NCBI GenBank assembly: GCA_013298165.1
Contig: JAAFJU010000001.1
Coordinates: 1 to 64,000, forward strand
DNA length: 64,000 nt
Source of the DNA: Synechococcales cyanobacterium bin31.maxbin.ball.101
GTDB lineage: Bacteria; Cyanobacteriota; Cyanobacteriia; Leptolyngbyales; Leptolyngbyaceae
Reading direction: 5' to 3'
Made by a program: the position numbers and the translations under genes. The notes under the pieces are model-generated. The model did no database searches. It had not been told where the DNA came from and worked only from the letters and a program-made list of their open reading frames with translations. This document shows, piece by piece, positions 55,697 through 62,836 of the stretch (its first letter is position 1; each line of letters begins with the position of its first letter).

Positions 55697-58600
55697 ATGT
55701 CAGCCACTACCCTCGAATACGACGAACAAATCTATCAATTCTTCATCGAAGAATCCCTCGAATTTCTCCAAATCCTCGAACAAGGATTACTCGATCTGCG
55801 TCACGATCGCAGCGTCTCAAAAATCCACGAACTCATGCGCGCCGCCCACTCCATCAAAGGAGGAGCCGCGAGTATGGGACTCGATGCCATCAAAGCGATC
55901 GCCCACCAGATTGAAGATGTCTTCCGAGCGCTGTATCGGTTAGAAACACCGATCGAGTCAGATTTTGAATCGCTGTTATTGCAAGCTTACGATTGCTTAA
56001 GTCAACCATTATTGGAACAGATTCAAACCGGATCTCACGATGGAGACGCGGCACTTCGAGCGGCGAAACCGATTTTGGATCAGTTGGCGGATTGGCTCGG
56101 GAGTGTGTTGCAGGATGTGGATCATGAGCTGCCGACCAGTGCTGAGCTGGGGTTTGACCTGGTGGCGATCATTTTTGGCACGGATGTGGCGCAAGGGATT
56201 GAGCGATTGGAAGGCGTGTTGGCGAATCCGATCGATCGGGAAGTGTTCTGTGAGATTCATGCGCAGGCGGAAGTGTTTATTGGGGTTGGGCAATTGGTGA
56301 ATGTGCCTGGATTTGTGCGCATTGCTCAAGCGACGATCGCGGCACTCGATACTCAGCCGGAAAGAGCATTGGAGATTGGGGCGATCGCGCTGGAAGAATT
56401 TAAGCTTTCGCAAGCGGGGGTTTTGGATAAGACGGCTTTAGATGGGGGTGAGCCGAGTGAAGGGCTGTTGGCGTTTGCAGTACCAGGTTTTGTGGTGGAA
56501 GCTCTGGCGAGCAGCCCCCCAGCCCCCAATTTTGGGGGAGCCGGAATTGGGGAGATGAGTTTTGATTCTGGGGGGACTGAGTATTGGATGGGGCTGAATC
56601 AAGGTAGTGAGAATGATGGGTTTGGAAGTGAGCCGATCGCACCGACGAGTGAGTTTGATCTTGAAAATATTTTCGGGATGGTTCGTCAAGAGGTTGCGGA
56701 TTCTAATCTCGATACGATGTTTGCGACCGCTCAGCCAGAAACACCTGTCCCGAATCTCAGTGATATTTTCAGTTTCAATCCCCAGCCGATCGGGGAAATG
56801 GATCTCGATAGCTTATTCAGTCCCAATCCGGCGATCGTTGAAGCCATTGAAGCCATTGAAGCACCCGATCTCAATGCCATCTTTAGGGGTGAACCGTTAG
56901 AGATTCCGAGTTCGGATCTCGATGATATTTTTAGCGTCAAAGCTCCGCCGATCGCGCCCATTTTTGAGCTTCAAACCGATGCTCAAATCGACGTTCAGCC
57001 TGTTGTTTCTAAAGTTCAGCCCAACGTTCAAACTGAAGCTGAAACTGTTGTTTCTGAAGTTCAAACCATTGCTTCTAAAGTTCAACCCGCTGTTTCTGAA
57101 GTTCAACCTGTCGTTCCCAACGTTGCTCAAACGGTTGCGCTTGAGGTCAAACCAGTTGTTAAACGAAAAGCAGCAACGGCGACCACTGGACCTATAGCAT
57201 CCAACACCATCAAAGTCGATCTTCCACGACTAGAACGGTTAAACAACCAAATTGGCGAACTGATTACGCAAGAAAATGGCGCGATTCTTCAGGTCAAACA
57301 ACTGCAAGGACTCGTCAGCCGTTTAACCGATCGCATGTCCCGCTTTGAGTCCACCACCAAAGGACTCCAAGACTTCACCGACAAGAGCCAGAACGATCGG
57401 GTTCGGCTGCAAATGCTGCAATTCCCAATGGGAGCAGAAACAGGAAAAATCATTGATTACAGTACAGAATCGATCGCCTTTGGAATGGATCAACCCGAAC
57501 TCGATCCACTACAGATGGATAGCTACAGCGAATTGCATTTGCTCGTCCAAAGTGTCATCGAAGAAATGGCACAGTTTGGCGAAGGACTCCGGGATATGAA
57601 TCTCGTCATGCAACAAGCCCAACACACCCAACATCAAAAACAACAAACCCTCAAGCAAGTCCGAAACGATCTGCTCTGGGTCCGGATGTTTCCCTTGGGC
57701 GACACCCTGCAACGCTTTCCCCGCATGGTTCGCGACCTCTCCACGGAATACCACAAAAAAGTCGCCGTCACGCTTAGCGGCACCAACACCCTTGTCGATA
57801 AAGCCATCCTGGACAAACTCAACGATCCCCTCCTGCACCTGGTCCGCAACGCCTTCGACCACGGTGTGGAACCGCCCGCCGATCGCACCGCCCAAGGCAA
57901 ACCCGCCGAAGCCACGATCGAACTCCGCGCCTACCATCGTGGCAACCAAACCTACATCGAAGTCCGCGACGATGGACGCGGCATTGACCTCGAAAAAGTC
58001 AAAGCGAAAGCGATTTCTAAAAAACTAATCACAGAAGAAGAGGCGAAAACCCTCACGAGCGAACAGATTCAGGAATTCCTCTTCGCCCCCGGCTTCTCCA
58101 CCGCCGCCCAAGTCAGCGAACTCTCCGGTCGGGGCGTCGGACTCGACACCGTACGATCGCAGATCCGTTTGCTCAAAGGTGGCATTACCATTCAATCAGA
58201 ATTGGGCAAAGGTACTACGTTCACGATGCGATTGCCATTGACGTTAACGGTTGCAAAACTGTTGGTGTGCAGCATTGGATCAAACCTGTTGGCATTGCCG
58301 ATGGATAGTTTGGTTTCGATCGTCTCCGTCACCCCCAACGACATCACCACCCTCAACGGCAACGCCTACTACAAAATCCAAGATCAACTCATCCCGCTCT
58401 ATCCCAAAGCCCAGTTCCTCAACCACTACAAAATCTCCCGCAGCATCAGCGATCACCTGCAATCATTGGCAATGCCCGAAAGCGGCAAATTCCCGCTCCT
58501 CCTGATCGCAGGCGAATCCGACATCATCGCCTTACCCGTGGACCAAATCCTGCAAGAACAAGAACTAGTCATCAAGCCATTCTCCTCGACCATCCAACCG

Positions 58601-59137
58601 CCACCTTACCTGTACGGCTGTACAATCCTGGGCGATGGCAGTTTGGTTCCCGTTCTCGACACAACGGCATTGATTACGCCCGATCGATCGACTGCAATTA
58701 CAAATGCCAACGCAGGAAACCATTCCGTGTTGGACGATCGTTCAACCGATCGCATTCCCAGCATTCTCGTCGTCGATGACTCCCTCACCGCCCGCAGCAC
58801 CCTCTGCGCGACATTGAAAAAAGCAGGCTATCACACCCTCCAAGCCCGCGACGGACGCGAAGCCCTCACCCAGCTCACCCAACACCCCGAAATCCAAGCC
58901 GTCTTCTGCGACATCGAAATGCCCAACATGAACGGCTTCGAGTTCCTGACCCACTGCCGTCCCGATCGCCCGAAAGACAAGCTCCCAATTTTCATGGTCA
59001 CATCCCGCAGCGCCGAAAAGCACCGCCAAATCGCCCAAGCCCTAGGAGCCACCGCATACCTCACCAAACCCTTCCTAGAACAAGACCTCCTCAAAACCCT
59101 CAAAACCGCTCTAGCTCCTGCTTTAGTTCCCGCGTAG
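55697..59137 (+). CDS. hybrid CheA-type histidine kinase (PilL type)
   Basis: A 1146-aa kinase. Domains: HPt with phospho-His51 (RAAHSIKGGA, ~8-110); a second HPt-like helical region (~130-260, lacking a clear phospho-His motif); a disordered linker (~270-510) with repeated DLxxIF motifs and a Val/Gln-rich repeat; the dimerisation domain; the HATPase domain (LLHLVRNAFDHGVEPPADR, DDGRGIDLEKVKAK, GRGVGLDTVR); a CheW-like domain; and a C-terminal receiver (ILVVDDSLTARSTL, CDIEMPNMNGFEF, TSRSAEK, YLTKPFLEQ). The ATG at 55697 starts MSATTLEYDEQIYQFF. A family-2 repeat is translated in frame at 56507-56541. Confidence 0.95.
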   Translation: MSATTLEYDEQIYQFFIEESLEFLQILEQGLLDLRHDRSVSKIHELMRAAHSIKGGAASMGLDAIKAIAHQIEDVFRALYRLETPIESDFESLLLQAYDCLSQPLLEQIQTGSHDGDAALRAAKPILDQLADWLGSVLQDVDHELPTSAELGFDLVAIIFGTDVAQGIERLEGVLANPIDREVFCEIHAQAEVFIGVGQLVNVPGFVRIAQATIAALDTQPERALEIGAIALEEFKLSQAGVLDKTALDGGEPSEGLLAFAVPGFVVEALASSPPAPNFGGAGIGEMSFDSGGTEYWMGLNQGSENDGFGSEPIAPTSEFDLENIFGMVRQEVADSNLDTMFATAQPETPVPNLSDIFSFNPQPIGEMDLDSLFSPNPAIVEAIEAIEAPDLNAIFRGEPLEIPSSDLDDIFSVKAPPIAPIFELQTDAQIDVQPVVSKVQPNVQTEAETVVSEVQTIASKVQPAVSEVQPVVPNVAQTVALEVKPVVKRKAATATTGPIASNTIKVDLPRLERLNNQIGELITQENGAILQVKQLQGLVSRLTDRMSRFESTTKGLQDFTDKSQNDRVRLQMLQFPMGAETGKIIDYSTESIAFGMDQPELDPLQMDSYSELHLLVQSVIEEMAQFGEGLRDMNLVMQQAQHTQHQKQQTLKQVRNDLLWVRMFPLGDTLQRFPRMVRDLSTEYHKKVAVTLSGTNTLVDKAILDKLNDPLLHLVRNAFDHGVEPPADRTAQGKPAEATIELRAYHRGNQTYIEVRDDGRGIDLEKVKAKAISKKLITEEEAKTLTSEQIQEFLFAPGFSTAAQVSELSGRGVGLDTVRSQIRLLKGGITIQSELGKGTTFTMRLPLTLTVAKLLVCSIGSNLLALPMDSLVSIVSVTPNDITTLNGNAYYKIQDQLIPLYPKAQFLNHYKISRSISDHLQSLAMPESGKFPLLLIAGESDIIALPVDQILQEQELVIKPFSSTIQPPPYLYGCTILGDGSLVPVLDTTALITPDRSTAITNANAGNHSVLDDRSTDRIPSILVVDDSLTARSTLCATLKKAGYHTLQARDGREALTQLTQHPEIQAVFCDIEMPNMNGFEFLTHCRPDRPKDKLPIFMVTSRSAEKHRQIAQALGATAYLTKPFLEQDLLKTLKTALAPALVPA
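56507..56541 (+). repeat. GC-rich hairpin repeat, family 2, copy 3, inside pilL
   Basis: GCGAGCAGCCCCCCAGCCCC then CAATTTTGGGGGAGC, matching intergenic copies at 20848, 52504 and 59856. It is read in frame as ASSPPAPNFGGAG within the disordered linker of PilL. Confidence 0.75.
56650..56936 (+). repeat. DLxxIF short-motif array in PilL
   Basis: Six short motifs in about 95 residues: DLENIFG, NLDTMFA, NLSDIFS, DLDSLFS, DLNAIFR, DLDDIFS. They are spaced 13-27 residues apart by Pro/Glu-rich sequence in the linker between the HPt region and the kinase core. Confidence 0.8.
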
Positions 59138-59163
59138 TTCTGAATCGATCGTCATTGCCGAAG

Positions 59164-59294
59164 CTCGATCCCCCTAAATCCCCCTTAAAAAGGGGGACTT
59201 TGAGACTAGTAATTTAGGGAAATCTGAATCCAATTCTTCTCCTCTCTAAACTCCGGTCCCCCCTTTCCAAGGGGGCTAGGGGGATCGGGCCTCC
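59164..59294. repeat. MITE-like inverted-repeat element, copy 1
   Basis: Left end CTCGATCCCCCTAAATCCCC then CTTAAAAAGGGGGACTTTGAG; right end CTCCGGTCCCCCCTTTCCAA then GGGGGCTAGGGGGATCGGGC. The ends form an inverted pair (GATCCCCCTA with TAGGGGGATC) and are nearly identical to copy 2 at 62680-62806, while the middle differs. It lies between pilL and the second cheW. Confidence 0.85.
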
Positions 59295-59304
59295 GCAACA
59301 AGCA

Positions 59305-59343
59305 ATTCTTCATTCTTCATTCTTCATTCTTCATTCTTCATTC
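59305..59343 (+). repeat. heptanucleotide tandem repeat (ATTCTTC)5.6
   Basis: Five perfect copies of ATTCTTC plus ATTC, ending 12 bp before the start of the second cheW-like gene. Short tandemly repeated heptamers are common in cyanobacteria. Confidence 0.92.
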
Positions 59344-59355
59344 CCAATTCTTCCC

Positions 59356-59844
59356 ATGCTACTCCACCCAAAATTCCAAACCCTCCGCCCCACCACCCCA
59401 CCCGTCCCCCAAATCAAAGCCCTACTGATCGAAATCCAAGATCTCCGCCTCGCCATTCCCCTCGACATCCTCGTCAAAGTGATCCGCACGCCCAGCACCA
59501 TTTTCAAAAGCGGCGACAAATGGATGGGCATGACCCAACTCGACCAAGACAGCCTCCTCGTCCTCGATCTCTACCGCAAAATCTACGGCATCGATAACCC
59601 CAAACCTGTTGAAAATCTGGTTATCGTTCACGATCGTCAACCCGCCCTCACCCAACTCCTCGGCATCCCCGTCAGCCATCTCCCCACCATGATCAGCTTC
59701 CCCGCCGACAGCCTCAAACCCATTTCCGCAGACTATCGCAATACCGACACCCTTGGCATTGCCAGCCACATGGCAGTCATTAATCCCACAACCAATCCAG
59801 AAACAATCTTCATCCTAGATACAGACCGACTCTTCGTAAACTAA
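59356..59844 (+). CDS. second CheW-like protein
   Basis: A 162-aa CheW-domain protein: IKALLIEIQDLRLAIPLDILVKVIRTP, then LDQDSLLVLDLYRKIYG and LGIPVSHLPTMISFPADSLKPI. The usual GxxxxRG core near the dimer surface is altered, so it may be a diverged coupler or a CheV-like piece without receiver. Last gene of the pil/tax cluster; the 218-bp gap to pilL holds a MITE-like repeat and a heptamer array, so cotranscription is uncertain. No Shine-Dalgarno is evident, only pyrimidine-rich sequence. Confidence 0.85.
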   Translation: MLLHPKFQTLRPTTPPVPQIKALLIEIQDLRLAIPLDILVKVIRTPSTIFKSGDKWMGMTQLDQDSLLVLDLYRKIYGIDNPKPVENLVIVHDRQPALTQLLGIPVSHLPTMISFPADSLKPISADYRNTDTLGIASHMAVINPTTNPETIFILDTDRLFVN

Positions 59845-59855
59845 TCCCCAATCTT

Positions 59856-59895
59856 GTCCCCCCAGAATTGGGGGTTAGGGGGCGGTTCGTCAGGG
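59856..59895 (-). repeat. GC-rich hairpin repeat, family 2, copy 4 (inverted)
   Basis: GTCCCCCCAGAATTGGGGGT then TAGGGGGCGGTTCGTCAGGG, the reverse complement of the element at 52504-52542. It lies between the convergent cheW-like and EamA genes. Confidence 0.85.
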
Positions 59896-59930
59896 ACTTT
59901 ATTTTGACGCAGATCCCAAAACCCGATCGC

Positions 59931-60794
59931 CTACCCGATCGCCATCACCACCACTCCACTCACCATAATCGCCGCCCCAAAAAGCCGTTCCCGAATCCCC
60001 TTCTCACCAAATAGGAAATACCCAAACCCCACACTAATTAAAGCACTCAAACGCTTCACCGCAATCACCTGCGTCACCGCCACCATCCCCACCGCCACCA
60101 TTTGACAACCCACCCCAATCCCATTGGCCAACCCCGCTGCCAATAGCAATTTCCAATGGGTACGAATGCCTTGAATCGGCTGTTTTGATTTCAAAACCAC
60201 CAACGGCAAAATTCCTAACCCAATAAACGCAAACAACACGATCGCCCAAAAAATCGGCGACGAATTCATCACGCCCACCTTATCAAAGGTCGAAGTAATA
60301 CTCCAAATAAACGCCACCACCACCATCATCCGCGTGCCCTTATTGCGAAAAATCGATCGCAATGGCGCAAAGAACCCATTGGAGGCCGATCGTAAATTCA
60401 ACACATAAGATCCAATCACGATCAAAAACACCCCAACTCCATCCCACAACGTCGGCACCTCCCGCACAATCAATGGCGACGTAACGAGTAAAAACAAGGG
60501 CGTCAATGTAGACAAGGGCGACGTCAACGACAAATCCGCAATCCGAATTGCCTTCACATACAGCGTATAGGCCACCACATTCAAACAGCCGCCAATCACG
60601 ATCGCCATCCCAAAATTCGGTCCGAGCTTTGGAATGCCGACGATCGCCAGAACAGGCAATAGCGAAACCGCCGCCACCAGCATCCCCACGCAAGCCACTA
60701 AATACTCATCCAAAAAACTTAGGCTTTTCTTACTAAAGACATCCTTCAAAGATTCAAAGAAAGCCGTTAAAATTGCAAGAACCAACCAAGTCAT
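59931..60794 (-). CDS. EamA/DMT-family transporter
   Basis: A 287-aa integral membrane protein with ten predicted helices in two EamA repeats (TWLVLAILTAFFESLKDVFSK..., then RMMVVVAFIWSITSTFDKVGV...). The drug/metabolite transporter superfamily moves small molecules; the substrate cannot be predicted. ATG at 60794, only 15 bp from the divergent miaE ATG, so their promoters must overlap the neighbouring coding sequences. Confidence 0.9.
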   Translation of the reverse strand: MTWLVLAILTAFFESLKDVFSKKSLSFLDEYLVACVGMLVAAVSLLPVLAIVGIPKLGPNFGMAIVIGGCLNVVAYTLYVKAIRIADLSLTSPLSTLTPLFLLVTSPLIVREVPTLWDGVGVFLIVIGSYVLNLRSASNGFFAPLRSIFRNKGTRMMVVVAFIWSITSTFDKVGVMNSSPIFWAIVLFAFIGLGILPLVVLKSKQPIQGIRTHWKLLLAAGLANGIGVGCQMVAVGMVAVTQVIAVKRLSALISVGFGYFLFGEKGIRERLFGAAIMVSGVVVMAIG

Positions 60795-60809
60795 AGAAAC
60801 ACCCCAAAA

Positions 60810-61415
60810 ATGCCAACGATCGCCCCGACTCTACCTCGCATCAAGTTTTTGCTCGAACCCACCCGTGACGAATGGACCCAGCAAACCCTCGCCAACATGG
60901 ATACGATCCTGCTCGATCATTCCAACTGTGAACGCAAGGCCGCAAGCGTAGCACTAAAGTTCATGTCCCGCTACCCATCCAATACCAAACTCGTCCACGA
61001 ACTCACCCACCTGGCCCAGGAAGAACTGCTCCACTTCCACCAAGTCAACCAGATCATGCAGGATCGCAACATTCCCCTCGCGCCCCTCAACGCCCCACCC
61101 TACGGTGCCGCCCTCAACCAAGTCGTCCGCCGTCCCGAACCCGATCGGTTCCTAGACATGCTCCTGGTATCGGCCTTGATCGAAGCCCGCAGCCACGAAC
61201 GCCTCGGACTGATCGGCCAGCATTGCGAAGATCAAGAACTCGCCGAATTTTACCGATCGCTGATGGAATCTGAAGCCCGACATTACGGTCTGTACTGGGT
61301 TTTGGCGGATACTTATTTCGATCGATCGGTGGTCATGGAGCGCTTAGAGGCGATCGCGATCGTCGAAAGTAATATTCTCTCCACACTCCATCCCGAACCC
61401 CGCGTCCATAGCTAA
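60810..61415 (+). CDS. miaE: tRNA-(ms2io6A)-hydroxylase
   Basis: Di-iron hydroxylase that acts on the ms2i6A37 modification of tRNA. The 201-aa ferritin-like protein has metal ligands in ERKAASVALKFMSRYP, AQEELLHFHQV, ALIEARSHERLGL and MESEARHYGLYW, i.e. the Glu and ExxH pairs of MiaE. It uses the product of MiaA (gene at 43151) after methylthiolation by MiaB (not in the window). Divergent from the EamA gene with only 15 bp between starts. Confidence 0.93.
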   Translation: MPTIAPTLPRIKFLLEPTRDEWTQQTLANMDTILLDHSNCERKAASVALKFMSRYPSNTKLVHELTHLAQEELLHFHQVNQIMQDRNIPLAPLNAPPYGAALNQVVRRPEPDRFLDMLLVSALIEARSHERLGLIGQHCEDQELAEFYRSLMESEARHYGLYWVLADTYFDRSVVMERLEAIAIVESNILSTLHPEPRVHS

Positions 61416-61496
61416 TGCTTTGCTAATGCTTTAAGCGATCGCCTCATGTGCTAAGGTTTGGACTTTCACGCTTTAGATTCCACGCTTTAGATTTTT

Positions 61497-62042
61497 ATGA
61501 GCACTGCCGAAACCGTATCCCTTGAAGACTTGATGGAAGTGGGCAAAATCGTCTCTGCCCACGGCATTCGGGGCGAAATGCGGGTCCATCCTAGCACCGA
61601 TTTTCCTGAGCGGTTTGAGAAGAAGGGGGTGCGGTGGTTGCTGCGTCCGGGGCAGGCGGAGGCGGAAATCGTCAAGCTGACTAAGGGCTATTTTCAAGAC
61701 GGCAAGGGCCTGTACGTGATCCAATTGCAGAGCGTCACCGATCGCAATGGAGCCGAAGCGCTGCGGGGCTGCACGATTTTGGTCAAAAAGGACGATCGGC
61801 CTGAGTTGGATGAGGGCGAGTTTCATGTGTCGGACTTGGTGGGCCTAGAGGTCTATATGCAGGCATCGCAGGACTTGCTGGGGACCGTGACGAATGTGCT
61901 GTTTGCGGGGAATGATTTGCTGGAAGTGGCGATCGAGGGCCGCAAGGAGCCTGCGCTGATTCCCTTTGTGGAGGCGATCGTCCCAGTGGTGGATTTGCCC
62001 AATCGCCGCATTGAGATCACACCGCCGCCTGGATTGATTTAG
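61497..62042 (+). CDS. rimM: 16S rRNA processing / ribosome maturation factor RimM
   Basis: Binds S19 and helps 30S subunit maturation. The 181-aa protein has the N-terminal barrel (VGKIVSAHGIRGEMRVHPSTDFPERF) and the C-terminal PRC-barrel (EFHVSDLVGLEVY..., DLLEVAIEGRKEPALIPFVEAIVPVVDLPNRRIEI). ATG at 61497 after short repeated ACGCTTTAGATT sequence. trmD and rpsP, common neighbours elsewhere, are absent. Confidence 0.96.
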   Translation: MSTAETVSLEDLMEVGKIVSAHGIRGEMRVHPSTDFPERFEKKGVRWLLRPGQAEAEIVKLTKGYFQDGKGLYVIQLQSVTDRNGAEALRGCTILVKKDDRPELDEGEFHVSDLVGLEVYMQASQDLLGTVTNVLFAGNDLLEVAIEGRKEPALIPFVEAIVPVVDLPNRRIEITPPPGLI

Positions 62043-62079
62043 ATTCAAAATTGATGCAAAACCGGGCGATCGACTGTCC

Positions 62080-62085
62080 TATAAT
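62080..62085 (+). promoter_or_regulatory. possible -10 element for mtnD
   Basis: TATAAT lies 45 bp before the mtnD ATG; no good -35 is found at the standard distance, so this is only a candidate. Confidence 0.35.
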
Positions 62086-62129
62086 GTTTTGTCGGAACGG
62101 ATTGAAACAACATTTTTTGGGGCAGTGAA

Positions 62130-62678
62130 ATGGCGATTTTGCGGATGGAAAATGGGCAGACCTTGACGGATTTAGGGGCGATCGCCGCCGAACTCGCCCC
62201 CTTGAATATTGGTCTCAATCACTGGAGTACCGGGCCTGAGGTTAAATCCTTGCTGGATCAAAAAGCCCTGACAGAGGATGAAAAAGAACAGGTTTTGGTG
62301 GGACTCGATCGGTATTTTGAACAGCTCAAAGCAGATTTGGGTTATACCTCACGGGATTTGATCGTGTTGCATTCGGACGTGCCGAATTTAGAGGTAATGT
62401 TAGCGAAGTTTGACAAAGTGCATACTCACGCCGATGACGAAGTGCGCTACATCGTCGATGGAGAAGGCATTTTCGGCTTCGTGCGGCCCGATGGTTCCCA
62501 GGTGGAACTGACGGTGCAGCCGGAGGAATACATCAACGTCCCCGCAGGCACGGAGCATTGGTTCTGTCTCACGCCCAGTCGTCGCGTCAAAGCCGTTCGA
62601 TATTTTGCAGGCACCGACGGTTGGACCCCGGAATATACCAGCACCCCTATCAAATTCGAGACATTGCAAACAGCTTAG
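62130..62678 (+). CDS. mtnD: acireductone dioxygenase
   Basis: Cupin enzyme of the methionine salvage pathway that oxidises acireductone to the methionine keto-acid precursor (Fe form). The 182-aa protein shows the metal ligands His98 and His100 (VHTHADDE), Glu104 and His143 (AGTEHWF), and VRYFAGTDGWTP. It is followed after a MITE-like repeat by mtnW, another enzyme of the pathway. Confidence 0.95.
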   Translation: MAILRMENGQTLTDLGAIAAELAPLNIGLNHWSTGPEVKSLLDQKALTEDEKEQVLVGLDRYFEQLKADLGYTSRDLIVLHSDVPNLEVMLAKFDKVHTHADDEVRYIVDGEGIFGFVRPDGSQVELTVQPEEYINVPAGTEHWFCLTPSRRVKAVRYFAGTDGWTPEYTSTPIKFETLQTA

Positions 62679-62679
62679 A

Positions 62680-62806
62680 CTCGATCCCCCTAAATCCCCC
62701 TTGGTAAGGGGGACTTTGAGTTAGAGGTTTGGTTTACATGCTGCTCAAAGAACTCAAAACAATTCCGGTCCCCCCTTTTCAAGGGGGTTAGGGGGATCGG
62801 GCTTCT
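62680..62806. repeat. MITE-like inverted-repeat element, copy 2
   Basis: Same ends as copy 1 (59164-59294): CTCGATCCCCCTAAATCCCC with CTTGGTAAGGGGGACTTTGAG at the left, TTCCGGTCCCCCCTTTTCAA with GGGGGTTAGGGGGATCGGGC at the right; the ~50-bp centre is unrelated to copy 1. It fills the mtnD-mtnW gap. Confidence 0.85.
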
Positions 62807-62836
62807 GCACACAACCCCTAGGTTAAGTATTCTTCT

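Noticed and set aside
57509-57949. 146-codon minus-strand frame in pilL
   Set aside because: Shadow of the HATPase region; Gly/Val/Phe-rich composition typical of antisense reading.
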